Source: Bacteriovorax stolpii
GTDB taxonomy: Bacteria; Bdellovibrionota; Bacteriovoracia; Bacteriovoracales; Bacteriovoracaceae
Direction of reading: 5' to 3'
DNA length: 64,000 nucleotides
NCBI GenBank assembly: GCA_945883845.1
Contig: CAMCYI010000017.1
Coordinates: 1 to 64,000 of the forward strand
Position 1 is the stretch's first letter. The number at the start of each line of letters is the position of its first letter. Below, piece by piece: positions 9,485 through 18,799 of the stretch. Made by a program: the position numbers and the translations under genes. Below the pieces are notes generated by a model that worked only from the letters and a program-made list of their open reading frames with translations, did no database searches and was not told where the DNA came from.

Positions 9485-10813
9485 TTGAATTTAACGCTTT
9501 TAGTAGAAGGGAATCTGAAGATCGAGAGCTTTTACATGCTTAATCTCTCGGTATGGCTGGGCCTGGAGACGATGACCTGCCAGAAGGCCGAAAGTGCCAT
9601 CAAACTTCTTGAATCTTCTCACACTGATTTCAATCTCATTATCGTCCGCTCGACCATTGGAAAAGAAGAATCCGCTAAACTGATTATTGATCACCTGAAA
9701 GTTAAGAATATTTCAACACCTGTCATCGTCATAGGCCCCGGAAAGGAAGTTGCCGGAAGTTTCGCTCACATTAGCAATTCGCTCCAGCTCAAGTCTCTCA
9801 TTCAATCGGCGGCCAAGGCACTTCATATCACCGCCAAAGACATGAATGAAAAAATTGTTCCGGACTACTTCCCTATTCCCATTAATTATTTCACCGTCAT
9901 TAAAAGATCCATTTGTCCTGTCTTCGCTCAGGATTCAACCGATCCCTCACTCTATAACCTTCGCATTGATAAATTGAAAACTTTTGATGATAGCTTGATC
10001 AAAGCTCTTATGAGCGAAGGCATCAAGCGCCTCTACGTTGATAAAATGGATCGCCTGGAGTTTGTGAATAACGTGACTTCAGAACTCATGAGCCAGCTTG
10101 AAAAAGAAGAGATTTCTCCTGACGAACAGATCTCTGCCACTGAAAAAAGTGTTGAGCTTCTGGGCAAGAAACTGGCCGCTATTGGCGTGACCGAAGAAAC
10201 GATTCTTCTCGCCAAGAAGAATATTGTGACAATGAAGGCCCAAGTTAAGACTTACCCTCAGCTCGCGAAGCTCATGGATCGCTTGCTCTCAAATAAGACA
10301 TCTTATCTCTATCGTCATACTCAGATCATGATTTTCGTCGCACTCCACATCATAAGGCACATTGACTGGGGAAATCCGGAGCAGGAAGAAAAAATCACCT
10401 TCATCTGCTTCTTCCACGATATTGCTCTCGAAGATGATACTCAAGCACAAGTTCACAGCAACAATGAGCTGAAAAAACTCGATCTGCCTGTGCACGAAAA
10501 ACAAATGATCGAAAAGCACGCCCAGGTGGCGGCCGAGATCGTTCAGAAGTTCCCTCATGCTCCCATGGGTGCTGATCAGATCATCCGTCAGCATCATGGA
10601 ACTCTGAATGGAATGGGATTCTCGGAACACTACGGTAATAACGTATCACCAGTGGCCATTGTCTTTATCGTCGCTGAGGAATTTACCCGTATCGTTTTAA
10701 GACGTGAAGATGGACCGTTTGATCGCACTGAGATGATCAGGGAACTTCGTGATTCATTCCCGACTTCACGCTTCCAGAAAATCATCGACGTCCTTCAGTC
10801 GATCACCGTTTAA
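9485..10813 (+). CDS. Pseudo-receiver plus HD-GYP-like domain signalling protein
   Basis: 442 residues from a TTG start, chosen because GGAGG (9476-9480) is just upstream and no ATG or GTG fits. Residues about 1-125 look like a response-regulator receiver fold, but the phospho-acceptor position is not Asp (sequence LIIVRSTIG), so it is probably a pseudo-receiver. A central unrecognised segment follows. Residues about 270-420 form an HD phosphohydrolase domain with RHTQ, CFFHDIALE and RQHHGTLNGMGF. The last is a variant of the HD-GYP signature HHExxDGxGYP. A c-di-GMP phosphodiesterase or binding role is inferred. Its end overlaps the convergent methyltransferase by 11 bp. Confidence 0.85.
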   Translation: MNLTLLVEGNLKIESFYMLNLSVWLGLETMTCQKAESAIKLLESSHTDFNLIIVRSTIGKEESAKLIIDHLKVKNISTPVIVIGPGKEVAGSFAHISNSLQLKSLIQSAAKALHITAKDMNEKIVPDYFPIPINYFTVIKRSICPVFAQDSTDPSLYNLRIDKLKTFDDSLIKALMSEGIKRLYVDKMDRLEFVNNVTSELMSQLEKEEISPDEQISATEKSVELLGKKLAAIGVTEETILLAKKNIVTMKAQVKTYPQLAKLMDRLLSNKTSYLYRHTQIMIFVALHIIRHIDWGNPEQEEKITFICFFHDIALEDDTQAQVHSNNELKKLDLPVHEKQMIEKHAQVAAEIVQKFPHAPMGADQIIRQHHGTLNGMGFSEHYGNNVSPVAIVFIVAEEFTRIVLRREDGPFDRTEMIRELRDSFPTSRFQKIIDVLQSITV

Positions 10814-11414
10814 TCCCCTGTAAAACAATAAATTGCCGAAGCACACTCACCTTTTCAACCTTAAGAGCGGCCTTGCTCAATGACTCTTTCAAGCTCTTCA
10901 CAGAATGAAAATAAAGGACATCGTTTCCATCGAAGCGGATCCCATTCCACGTTCCAGGATCAGATGAAGTCCAGGCCTCTTTCTGCTCAGGATCGGCCGT
11001 GAGGATCCAGAAGTGTCCTTTCTGGTGAAGAATCCTCGCACATTCTTCGGCCGCTTTTTGCGGATTCTCGAGCAAGTGAAAAACGGCGATGGAGAAGAAA
11101 GCATCAAATGAACTTTCTTTGAAAGGCAGAGAGTAAATCGAACCTAAATTAAATTCTTTCGCCGGATAAAAATTTTTCGCGCGTTCAATTAAGAACGGAG
11201 AAGGATCGATCCCGCTATATTGGATTGTGGGAGGAAGGTGCATGGAACAAATGCCCTGACCGCATCCGACATCGAGTACGGAATTCACGTGATTTTCCAG
11301 AAGCCAGTCGCAGAGCACGGGATAGAGATAGGTTTCGCGAATCTTTGCTCCCTCGCTCTCAATGAGCGAGGTCCATTCGGTTGCGGATTTCTCGTCAAAC
11401 TTACGATCATCCAC
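10803..11414 (-). CDS. Class I SAM-dependent methyltransferase
   Basis: 203 residues, cytoplasmic. Motif I VLDVGCGQG begins about residue 42, an acidic loop GIDPSP follows, and FDAFFSIAVFHLLENP fits motif IV of the UbiE/Methyltransf_11 type. Substrate cannot be read from sequence. It is the last gene of a probable minus-strand run from the Prc gene at 15087 through two further genes, 14 bp after the neighbouring methyltransferase. Confidence 0.85.
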   Translation of the reverse strand: MDDRKFDEKSATEWTSLIESEGAKIRETYLYPVLCDWLLENHVNSVLDVGCGQGICSMHLPPTIQYSGIDPSPFLIERAKNFYPAKEFNLGSIYSLPFKESSFDAFFSIAVFHLLENPQKAAEECARILHQKGHFWILTADPEQKEAWTSSDPGTWNGIRFDGNDVLYFHSVKSLKESLSKAALKVEKVSVLRQFIVLQGIKR

Positions 11415-11428
11415 TCCCGAATCCTTGG

Positions 11429-12223
11429 TTAGGTCAGGGCCGCGATATAAGAAACCCAGGCGTCGCAGTTTTCAGCATCGTCAGCTGGAACAAATTCTCC
11501 GTTACCGCCGCCGTCGTCGTCATCGCCTTCCCAATATGAAACGACTTTGGAAAAACCTGCTTCATTCAGAAGATCACGTAGCTCAGGCATGGTCCAGAGT
11601 CGCCAGTGATACGTGAAGACGTTTTGATGTTTCTTACCTTTGGCATCTTTGAAGTGAATCGCAAATGTACATTCATGAGTAACCGGATTGAAATGTTGGC
11701 ATTCCCAGTAGTAAGTAAGCTTGCCGACTTTTTTGGTATCAGTGACAAGCTTCTGGCTCTCTGGCCCGCCAAAAAGATCGATGTAAAAGATCCCCTGCTT
11801 ATTGAGTGATTTGTGTACGCTTTTGAAATATTGCAGAAGTTGTTTTCTCTCGCGAAAGATAAAGTAGGAAAAATTAAATGCGCAGATCACATCCATCGAT
11901 GGTGCTTTCGCATTCATCACGTTCTGCTGGAGATACTTCATTCTCCCTTGCTGCTGCTTGGTGAGCTTTGAGAAATGTCTTTCCTTACCCATGTCGATGG
12001 GTTCTGGATCGAGATCAATCCCGAAGGCTTCGCAACGCTTGTCCTGCTGAACCCATTCACACGAGATCGCACCCGTGCCGCAAAAGTCTTCTCTTAAAGA
12101 GAAAGGAACATGTCCATAATGTCTTTTATATTCATCCCACATAAAGGCGACTTCAGAGTCTGCACTTTGAACTGAACGTTCGTAGTAGTCGTATTTCTCT
12201 TCCAGAGTCAGTGTCGATTTCAA
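11429..12223 (-). CDS. Class I SAM-dependent methyltransferase
   Basis: 264 residues from a TTG at 12223 whose last bases form TTGA with the upstream stop. AAAGGA lies about 10 bases before it. The glycine-rich motif is REDFCGTGAISCEW, followed by the acidic FGIDLDPEPI. This is a type common in Bdellovibrio-group and cyanobacterial methyltransferases of unknown substrate. An acidic Gly/Asp run (WEGDDDDGGGNGEF) lies near the C-terminus. Translational coupling to the membrane-protein gene upstream is likely. Confidence 0.85.
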   Translation of the reverse strand: MKSTLTLEEKYDYYERSVQSADSEVAFMWDEYKRHYGHVPFSLREDFCGTGAISCEWVQQDKRCEAFGIDLDPEPIDMGKERHFSKLTKQQQGRMKYLQQNVMNAKAPSMDVICAFNFSYFIFRERKQLLQYFKSVHKSLNKQGIFYIDLFGGPESQKLVTDTKKVGKLTYYWECQHFNPVTHECTFAIHFKDAKGKKHQNVFTYHWRLWTMPELRDLLNEAGFSKVVSYWEGDDDDGGGNGEFVPADDAENCDAWVSYIAALT

Positions 12224-12927
12224 GCAAGGTCCTTTTCTAAAAACTTCCTTAACGGATGCGCAGGGGTTACAAAACTTTTTAACAGGTGCTGAACACCTTT
12301 CTTTTCTTCAAGAGTGATAGTCCAAAGAAGTTCGGCCATTTTTCCTTCGTTTGAAGAGAGCACGAGTATATCCATATCATTTGAGTTCGTCCTCGCTACA
12401 TGTGCTATTTCGTCCCATCTTACGAGAATTCTGGTGGAGAATTCCTGAGGCCCAAGATGTATTTTTTTTACTGTCGAAATTCCATCAAACAGAATCTCAA
12501 ACCAGGCACCAGACTCCTTTCTAAAGTTGAAAAGTACCGGTGTAAGAAAAATAAAGATCAGGGGATTCTTAATAATGCCGGCCAAGGGACCCAGGCCATC
12601 CAGGTTTTCTTCGAGGCGCTGGAATTCTTCGCGGAAGTGAGGGCCATTGGCAAGGTATTGCATCACGAGAATTATCAGAACAAAGGGCACCCAGCCGAAG
12701 AGAAATTCTTTTTTATCAAACCGCCAGGACTGCTCCATCACCTTAATGCGGGCATCGTCTTTGGTAAGTCTGATGGCCTCTTTGCGCGGTGTTGAGGTGA
12801 TGATTGGAGCAGGACGCTTGATGGACCTTGTGGAAGTAGCATCACTATTACTTTCTAGGCCCTTAATTGAAGAACTGCCCGCATCGGGCAGTTCATCAAG
12901 AGAATATTTTTTTTCGTCTGAGCTCAT
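12220..12927 (-). CDS. Membrane protein, unknown
   Basis: 235 residues. A low-complexity, Ser/Thr-rich N-terminus (about 1-60) precedes two hydrophobic segments (FGWVPFVLIILVMQYL near 78-93 and GIIKNPLIFIFLTPVLF near 115-131), then a soluble domain of about 100 residues. The layout resembles bacterial PH-domain-like membrane proteins, but I cannot confirm that. It starts 9 bp after the Prc stop and overlaps the methyltransferase start. Confidence 0.75.
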   Translation of the reverse strand: MSSDEKKYSLDELPDAGSSSIKGLESNSDATSTRSIKRPAPIITSTPRKEAIRLTKDDARIKVMEQSWRFDKKEFLFGWVPFVLIILVMQYLANGPHFREEFQRLEENLDGLGPLAGIIKNPLIFIFLTPVLFNFRKESGAWFEILFDGISTVKKIHLGPQEFSTRILVRWDEIAHVARTNSNDMDILVLSSNEGKMAELLWTITLEEKKGVQHLLKSFVTPAHPLRKFLEKDLA

Positions 12928-12936
12928 GACGAGGGA

Positions 12937-15087
12937 CTAACCCTTGGACTTCATCATGTCTTCCATGATCATCATGGATTCTTCAACAACAGGATCTTTG
13001 CGAAGTGTTTTTGCAAACTCTTCGAATTTTTCTACCTGAGCTTTATCTTTGTTACCCGAGAGATCCTTCACAGTGAGATTCTTGTTCTCTTCCTCTTTTT
13101 TGAAGATGTCAGTCTTCTCGCGGATGTCCTTGCGCTCTTTTTCGAAATCAGACATCGCAAGAGAACGTTTTGTACGCTCTTTCTGATCTTTGTACCATTT
13201 CATTGAATCAAGGATGTGCTTGAACTTCTCAGACTTCTTCACACGCGCAGAGCTTGCGATCTTAAGAGTGCCCATGTTCACTTTTGCAGGCCAGCGATCA
13301 AACTTCACAGGCTTCACTTCGCCCCATGGAATTGAGTAATCAAGAAATTTTTCGCCAGACTCAAGGTGAGAAAACTGATCTGGTAAAACGATGTCAGGAG
13401 TAACACCCTTGTACTGAGTAGATGAACCGTTCACACGGTAGAATTTCTGAATTGTAATTTTGAGAGCACCAAGAGGTGAATAAGCCTTTGCCATCGGAGA
13501 GATGTAGCCATCAAGATCAACCACGGCCTGAACAGTTCCTTTACCGTGAGAGAATTCACCACCAACAACTACTGCACGACCGTAGTCCTGAAGAGCAGCG
13601 GCCACGATCTCTGAAGCAGAAGCTGAGAAGCGGTTAATGAGAACGATGACTGGCTTATCGAAATCAACAGTCGCATCTGTATCAGCAAGAACATCAACTG
13701 GTGGACGTGAAGCTTTAACCTGAACGATCGGGCCCGTCTTGATGAAAAGACCAGAGATCAGTTTTGCATCTTCAAGAGCACCACCGCCGTTGTTTCTGAG
13801 ATCAAGGATCAATCCAGAGACGCCTTCTTTGTTCAGGCGTTGAATTTCTTTTCTCGTATCATCCGTCACGTTTCTTCCGGCACGGTCATTGAAGTCGCGG
13901 TAGAACTTAGGAATATTGATGTAACCAATTTTTTGTTTCACCGGAGCAAGTTCGAGAACTGTTCCTTTCGCGTAAGACTCTTCAATCTCAACAACATCAC
14001 GAACGATCGGCACAACTTTGATCAGGCCATTTGGCTTTTTCAGAGTGAGACGGACTTCGGTGTCTTTTTTACCGCGGATCAATTTAACAGCATCACGCAG
14101 AGACATATCGACAACATCAACAGGCTCATCACGGCCCTGAGCAACTTTAAGAATGACGTCTTCAGCTTCCACTTCTTTTGTTTTCCATGAAGCAGAACCA
14201 GGTACGATTCTCTCTACTTTGATGTAACCGTTATCTTCGCGAAGGATCGCTCCGATTCCCTCGAGTTTACCGGACATATCGATATCAAAATCTTCTTTCT
14301 CTTCAGGTACGAGGTAGTTCGTGTGAGGATCGAAAATTTTTGTAATCGCATTATAGAATTTATCAAGTTTGTCTGAACGTTTCTCATTCACGAGACGGGA
14401 GAAAATCTTCTTATAGCTCTTGAGAACTTTTGAACGTGCTTCTTTTTCAATTTCAACGTCTGTGAGTTTTTTATCAGTTGTCGGCTTCTTCTTGTTACCT
14501 TTCTCGTCGAGGGCCAGGCCGTTTTGTTCTTCTTTCTGATCGACAATACGACCCATCACTTCGAACTTCATCAGGCGTTCCCAATGAGCAAAGAGTTCTT
14601 TTTCAGTCTTCAGGAAAGAACGTTTTTTAGGATCTGTCTCGATCATTTCTTTCTTGTTGGTATCGAGAGGCTTCTTCAATAATTCTTCGATGTATTTTTC
14701 AATCGAGCCGATGCGCTTGTTCATGAGAGCAGCACTCTCGTCGATGATGCTGAGTTCGCCTCTGTCGAGCATTTCATCAAACTTCGAGTCGTATTTACGA
14801 AGTTCTTTCACATCACTCTCGAGGAGGAATTGTTTCCCGTAGTCGATGCGCTCTAAATATACTTTGAAAGCTTCTTTCGATAATTTGTCGTCGATTTTTT
14901 TATTCGAGAGATGCATGTTCTCAAGGGCGCCACGAAGAATCGTGCCGAGAACCATCTCACGACTTGAACGAGGTGTACTTGTAACGAGACTTTGAAACAT
15001 CGACGGCTCTTCACTACGATTCGGATCCTGAGCAAACAGCGGAGCAGTCGTCAGAAGAAGACTCAAAAAAAGAACGGGGGATTTCAT
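12937..15087 (-). CDS. prc: Tail-specific (C-terminal processing) protease, S41 family
   Basis: 716 residues, similar in size to E. coli Prc (about 680). It is a periplasmic Ser-Lys protease that degrades or trims envelope proteins from the C-terminus. Signal peptide 1-19 ends LFAQ. The Prc N-terminal helical region is at about 40-260 (LERIDYGKQFLLESD is characteristic), a PDZ domain at about 265-355, and the S41 catalytic domain thereafter. SASASEI carries the nucleophile, probably Ser490, with GKGTVQ carrying Lys516 and LRNNGGG nearby. The C-terminal 150 residues are lysine/glutamate-rich, like the DUF3340 tail of Prc. Confidence 0.95.
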   Translation of the reverse strand: MKSPVLFLSLLLTTAPLFAQDPNRSEEPSMFQSLVTSTPRSSREMVLGTILRGALENMHLSNKKIDDKLSKEAFKVYLERIDYGKQFLLESDVKELRKYDSKFDEMLDRGELSIIDESAALMNKRIGSIEKYIEELLKKPLDTNKKEMIETDPKKRSFLKTEKELFAHWERLMKFEVMGRIVDQKEEQNGLALDEKGNKKKPTTDKKLTDVEIEKEARSKVLKSYKKIFSRLVNEKRSDKLDKFYNAITKIFDPHTNYLVPEEKEDFDIDMSGKLEGIGAILREDNGYIKVERIVPGSASWKTKEVEAEDVILKVAQGRDEPVDVVDMSLRDAVKLIRGKKDTEVRLTLKKPNGLIKVVPIVRDVVEIEESYAKGTVLELAPVKQKIGYINIPKFYRDFNDRAGRNVTDDTRKEIQRLNKEGVSGLILDLRNNGGGALEDAKLISGLFIKTGPIVQVKASRPPVDVLADTDATVDFDKPVIVLINRFSASASEIVAAALQDYGRAVVVGGEFSHGKGTVQAVVDLDGYISPMAKAYSPLGALKITIQKFYRVNGSSTQYKGVTPDIVLPDQFSHLESGEKFLDYSIPWGEVKPVKFDRWPAKVNMGTLKIASSARVKKSEKFKHILDSMKWYKDQKERTKRSLAMSDFEKERKDIREKTDIFKKEEENKNLTVKDLSGNKDKAQVEKFEEFAKTLRKDPVVEESMMIMEDMMKSKG

Positions 15088-15161
15088 GAAACCTCATTTA
15101 CTTATAAAAATTCGTTAGTCTATTTTCGCTTAGATAGAGGGGCAGAAGCAATCATTTTCCC

Positions 15162-15584
15162 TCAGAAACGTTTGGCTAGGTCGGTGATAAAAGTGGCGAC
15201 TTCCTGACTCTTCTTCTCGTCTTTCTCACAGATGTCTTGCTCTTCACCTTTCATATGAAGGCGAAGCGTTACGCTACATTTACCTTCAATGGCCGCAATT
15301 TCGTACTGGATGCGAATGAATTTCGAAGCAAAATCCATATCGAGCTTCTTGGCATCTTTCGAATCAACTTTGCGCAGCTCTTCTTCTTTGCCGTCGATTA
15401 ATCTTAAATAATGTTCAGCAACGGCAGTGCGATCGAGCTGATAAACCTTGCCGGACTTGACGTCTTCGATGCGAAAGATGAGCAGGTAATTGCGCAGGTC
15501 TGTTGTGTTTTCTTTTGCAGGTTGCTCAGGGCTCTGAGCAAAAACTGAGAGTGAAAACAGAATGAATATGAGTATTGATGGCAT
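15162..15584 (-). CDS. Small exported protein, unknown
   Basis: 140 residues with a signal peptide of about 16 residues (MPSILIFILFSLSVFA). The mature part has two cysteines (Cys in GKCSVTL and DICEKDE) that could pair, and no recognised domain. It is divergent from pyrD, 68 bp between starts, and lies just upstream of prc on the same strand, so it may be co-transcribed with it. Confidence 0.75.
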   Translation of the reverse strand: MPSILIFILFSLSVFAQSPEQPAKENTTDLRNYLLIFRIEDVKSGKVYQLDRTAVAEHYLRLIDGKEEELRKVDSKDAKKLDMDFASKFIRIQYEIAAIEGKCSVTLRLHMKGEEQDICEKDEKKSQEVATFITDLAKRF

Positions 15585-15652
15585 ACGACCTCAGGCCAAT
15601 TATCTCATGGGTTCGGATGACTTTCAAAGAAAAGGTGAATACTATCTGAATC

Positions 15653-16720
15653 ATGTTTTACGCTTTGATCAAACCCCTTCTGTTTAAGCTTCCCCCTGAA
15701 TCGGCCCATGATCTGACTCTCCTCATGGCAAAATTATCACCCGCATTAGGTCAACTTTCCGGCAAAACGCCAGACGATCGACTGAAAACTCGCGTTGGTC
15801 ATCTCACCTGGCATTCACCTGTTGGCCTGGCCGCAGGGCTTGATAAGAACGCAGAGGCCTTGCCCTTTTTTGAAAAACAAGGCTTCGGTGCAGTAGAAGC
15901 AGGCACGCTCACACTTCGTCCGCAATTGGGGAACGATAAACCCCGCATGTTCAGATATCCGTTAGAGTTGTCTTTACGCAACTCGATGGGGTTTCCCAAT
16001 AAAGGCCTTCTGGATGTTCTTCCCCGGCTCTCCTTTCGAGACCGCCACATTCCTCTCGGAATCAACATGGGAAAGAATAAGGAATCAAACGCCGAGGAAA
16101 GCATTGAAGAACTTTGTCTGATCTACGACACGCTCGCTGATCACGCTGATTATTTTGTCGTCAATGTCTCTTCACCCAACACTCCAGGTCTGCGCTCGTT
16201 CCAGGAAAAATCATATCTCGATGAACTCTTTGCTTCACTGAATGAACTTCGCAAAGGAACACCCCGGGACCTCTACCTGAAAATTGCACCGGATCTCGAA
16301 CCGGAAAAGATTTCTGAGCTCGTCAAAGTGGCCGTCGATAACGGACTTACGGGATTGATTGCGACCAACACCACCATCATGCCTGATCGTGGGGTCGGCG
16401 GTGTTTCCGGAGAACTTCTCCGCGATCGGGCAAAAAAAGTCCGCTCGCAGATCCTCGCTGAAAACGCGCCTATTGAACTCATCGGAGTTGGTGGCTTCAC
16501 TTATATGTCAGATGTTTTTGATTACTGGGCGGAAGGTGGAAAAGCATTCCAGGTGTATTCGTCGTACGTTTATCAGGGACCGGATCTTCTGAAAAACTTC
16601 TATCGTGATATGCTTGTTTTCCTGGATACAAACAAACTCCGGAACCTCGAAGAATTTTTCTCACTCAAGTTGAGTGAGCGAATAATACTTATCGATCAAT
16701 ATGTCGGAAAAAAATCTTAA
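15653..16720 (+). CDS. pyrD: Dihydroorotate dehydrogenase, quinone-dependent (class 2)
   Basis: 355 residues. It oxidises dihydroorotate to orotate with electrons passed to quinone, the fourth step of pyrimidine synthesis, at the inner membrane. The N-terminal helical region [19 protein letters not shown] is the membrane-association element of class 2 enzymes. The FMN barrel has [23 protein letters not shown], and [14 protein letters not shown] with the catalytic Ser. [14 protein letters not shown] and [11 protein letters not shown] bind the FMN phosphate. The stop overlaps the convergent rimK stop by 4 bp. Confidence 0.97.
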   Translation: MFYALIKPLLFKLPPESAHDLTLLMAKLSPALGQLSGKTPDDRLKTRVGHLTWHSPVGLAAGLDKNAEALPFFEKQGFGAVEAGTLTLRPQLGNDKPRMFRYPLELSLRNSMGFPNKGLLDVLPRLSFRDRHIPLGINMGKNKESNAEESIEELCLIYDTLADHADYFVVNVSSPNTPGLRSFQEKSYLDELFASLNELRKGTPRDLYLKIAPDLEPEKISELVKVAVDNGLTGLIATNTTIMPDRGVGGVSGELLRDRAKKVRSQILAENAPIELIGVGGFTYMSDVFDYWAEGGKAFQVYSSYVYQGPDLLKNFYRDMLVFLDTNKLRNLEEFFSLKLSERIILIDQYVGKKS

Positions 16721-17610
16721 CCAGCGTAATCAGTATTTTTAACATTATTCTCGATGTACTCGATGATCATCCCAGCGATGTCAAGGCCCGTGGACGTCTC
16801 GATTCCCTGAAGTCCTGGAGACGAATTCACTTCCAGCACTAAAGGCCCGCGCGCTGATCTGATAATATCAACTCCAGCAACATTGAGTCCCATTGCTTTC
16901 GCGGCACTGACAGCAACTTGTGCTTCTTCATCCGATATTTCGACTTGTAAAGCAGAACCACCACGGTGAAGGTTAGAGCGAAATTCGCCTTCCTTCGCCC
17001 GTCTCATCATACTTGCGACAACTTTGTCGCCGATAACAAAACAGCGGATGTCACAGCCATTGCTTTCTTTGATAAATTCCTGCACGAGAAAGTGGGCCTT
17101 CATTTGTCTGAAGCCATCGATGACACTTTCTGCGGCCTTGTCCGTATCCGCGAGAATCACTCCTTTGCCTTGAGTTCCTTCAACGAGCTTGATCACGCAC
17201 GGTGCACCACCCACCATCTTGATGAGTTTCTCCGTCATCTTCGTTGAGTGAGCATAACTCGTAACTGGAAGACCGATGCCTGAGCGGGAAAGAATCTGGA
17301 GTGACCGAAGCTTATCGCGCGATCTGGTGATGGAAGTTGATTCATTAAGAGAAAAAACACCCATCATTTCAAACTGACGAAGAACGGCCGAACCGTAGTA
17401 TGTGATACTGGCGCCGATTCTTGGAATGATGACGTTGAAATCATCGAGCTCACGATCACGATAATGAATCATCGGTTTCGATGAAGTGATGTTCATGTAA
17501 CAACGAAGTGGATTGATCACACGAACCAGGTGGCCCCGCGCAATCGCTGCCTTCACCAGACGGTGAGTAGAATATATTTTAGGATTGCGGGAAAGGATTC
17601 CAATTTTCAT
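16717..17610 (-). CDS. rimK: RimK-type ATP-grasp glutamate ligase
   Basis: 297 residues, the usual RimK length. RimK ligates glutamate to the C-terminus of ribosomal protein S6, and relatives make poly-glutamate or modify other substrates. Seen: N-terminal pre-ATP-grasp domain ([19 protein letters not shown]), ATP-binding [43 protein letters not shown] and metal-binding [14 protein letters not shown]. It is the last gene of a three-gene minus-strand set (HMA protein, flavodoxin, RimK) with 11 bp to the flavodoxin gene. Confidence 0.93.
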   Translation of the reverse strand: MKIGILSRNPKIYSTHRLVKAAIARGHLVRVINPLRCYMNITSSKPMIHYRDRELDDFNVIIPRIGASITYYGSAVLRQFEMMGVFSLNESTSITRSRDKLRSLQILSRSGIGLPVTSYAHSTKMTEKLIKMVGGAPCVIKLVEGTQGKGVILADTDKAAESVIDGFRQMKAHFLVQEFIKESNGCDIRCFVIGDKVVASMMRRAKEGEFRSNLHRGGSALQVEISDEEAQVAVSAAKAMGLNVAGVDIIRSARGPLVLEVNSSPGLQGIETSTGLDIAGMIIEYIENNVKNTDYAG

Positions 17611-17621
17611 CTGGACCTAGT

Positions 17622-18074
17622 TTACTCTTGCTGTTTATTTTTTAATACGACTATGAGGTCTTTGAGCCAATCTTCATACTGTTCTTCAAAATACAAATCG
17701 CAATCGAGCCGGTCAAGCAATGCATGGGCGCCTCGTTTGGACAGGTACTGATCGAAATCTTTTCCACACTGACAAAAATGCGGATAGTAACGATCACCAA
17801 GCCCGATGATGGCATAGTTCAGATGCGAGAGATTGATGACCTCACCAAATTTCAGATAACTCATCCACTCTGAAGCATCATCTGGTGGCTCACCATCGCC
17901 ATAAGTACTCGTCACGATCACTATCGATGTGAACTTATGTATTTCATCCGGATCAACATCGGCCATGTTGTTCACATGGTTTTCAATGCCTTCTGCTTCA
18001 AGAAGGTTTCCAATCGTGTTGGCGAGATTTTTTGCGTTCCCGCTTTGAGTTCCGAAAAGAATGTTGAGGATCAT
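17622..18074 (-). CDS. Flavodoxin-domain protein (MioC/sulfite-reductase type)
   Basis: 150 residues, a single flavodoxin domain. The FMN phosphate loop is GTQSGNAKNLA near the N-terminus, followed by TSTYGDGEPPDDA and GLGDRYYPHFCQCG. All three are typical of the flavodoxin domains of sulfite reductase, cytochrome P450 reductase and MioC. It is probably a cytoplasmic one- or two-electron carrier; the partner is unknown. The ATG abuts the TAA of the HMA gene with no gap, so translational coupling is likely. Confidence 0.9.
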   Translation of the reverse strand: MILNILFGTQSGNAKNLANTIGNLLEAEGIENHVNNMADVDPDEIHKFTSIVIVTSTYGDGEPPDDASEWMSYLKFGEVINLSHLNYAIIGLGDRYYPHFCQCGKDFDQYLSKRGAHALLDRLDCDLYFEEQYEDWLKDLIVVLKNKQQE

Positions 18075-18350
18075 TTAGTGGCGACGAATTTTTCCGATTT
18101 CATAACCGGCTTTTTTAATGACCGCACGAATTTCACCGTCAGACATTTTCTTGCCTTTCATTTCATCAAAAGCTGCCCGCTTATCATCCAGACTGATGGT
18201 GATATTCTCGACCTTATCGACGGCCTTGAGTTCCTTAGTGATGCTCTCGATACACATCGCGCAGGTCATTCCATTGATATCAACTTCAACTTTTGAGGCC
18301 CAGACAGAGAGGGCAGACATCAGGCCGACAATAATTAAAGTAATTTTCAT
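18075..18350 (-). CDS. Exported heavy-metal-associated (MerP/CopZ-like) protein
   Basis: 91 residues. A signal peptide of about 18 residues (ending VWA) precedes one HMA domain with the metal-binding loop GMTCAMC. The export signal makes it a periplasmic MerP-like protein and not a cytoplasmic CopZ. It heads the set with flavodoxin and rimK and is divergent from the merC-like gene, 68 bp apart. Metal specificity cannot be told; copper or mercury would be usual. Confidence 0.88.
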   Translation of the reverse strand: MKITLIIVGLMSALSVWASKVEVDINGMTCAMCIESITKELKAVDKVENITISLDDKRAAFDEMKGKKMSDGEIRAVIKKAGYEIGKIRRH

Positions 18351-18418
18351 AACTTAACCCCGGATATATTTTTCTCCCATTATAGACGGTGTGCGCGCTG
18401 TTAGGATATATCGCTGTA

Positions 18419-18799
18419 ATGAAAAAAGTCTGGGATCGCGTCGGAATTGCCTTGTCCTCCGCTTGTGTCTTGCATTGCATTGCAGTGGCCTTCCTGCCGC
18501 TCTTTTTTCCAGCTCTCGAGGCCTATACCCACCAGACATGGGTTCATATGGTGGTCGCGGTTATCATCCTCATGACAAGTCCCCTCGCCTTCGTTCCTGG
18601 CTATCGTAAACACGGTTTGTCATGGATCGGGTTGTTGGCTTTTTGTGGATTGTTTCTGATTCTTTCAAGCATCATTCTCGAAAATCATTTCTCAGATCAG
18701 GTAACTCACTTGATTTCTATCGGTGGTAGTTTACTGCTCGTTTTAGCTCATTTTAAAAACATTCAGCACTCACATCGTCATCATCATCAGTGCTGCTGA
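18419..18799 (+). CDS. MerC-family membrane protein
   Basis: 126 residues from the ATG at 18419. A GTG at 18389 is in frame, but the ATG places MKKVWDRVGIALSSACVLHC at the N-terminus as in MerC. Four hydrophobic segments and the family motif C-V-L-H-C in helix 1 fit a metal-ion uptake protein. The tail HSHRHHHQCC is a further metal-binding candidate. No merA, merR or merT is nearby, so this is not a classical mercury operon. Paired divergently with the HMA protein. Confidence 0.85.
   Translation: MKKVWDRVGIALSSACVLHCIAVAFLPLFFPALEAYTHQTWVHMVVAVIILMTSPLAFVPGYRKHGLSWIGLLAFCGLFLILSSIILENHFSDQVTHLISIGGSLLLVLAHFKNIQHSHRHHHQCC

Noticed and set aside
18389..18418. GTG start for the MerC-like gene
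   Set aside because: The family N-terminus begins at the ATG (18419) and the extension is unlike it.
18075..18799. Mercury resistance operon
   Set aside because: HMA and MerC homologues are present, but no merA, merR or merT is found, so resistance to mercury is not supported.
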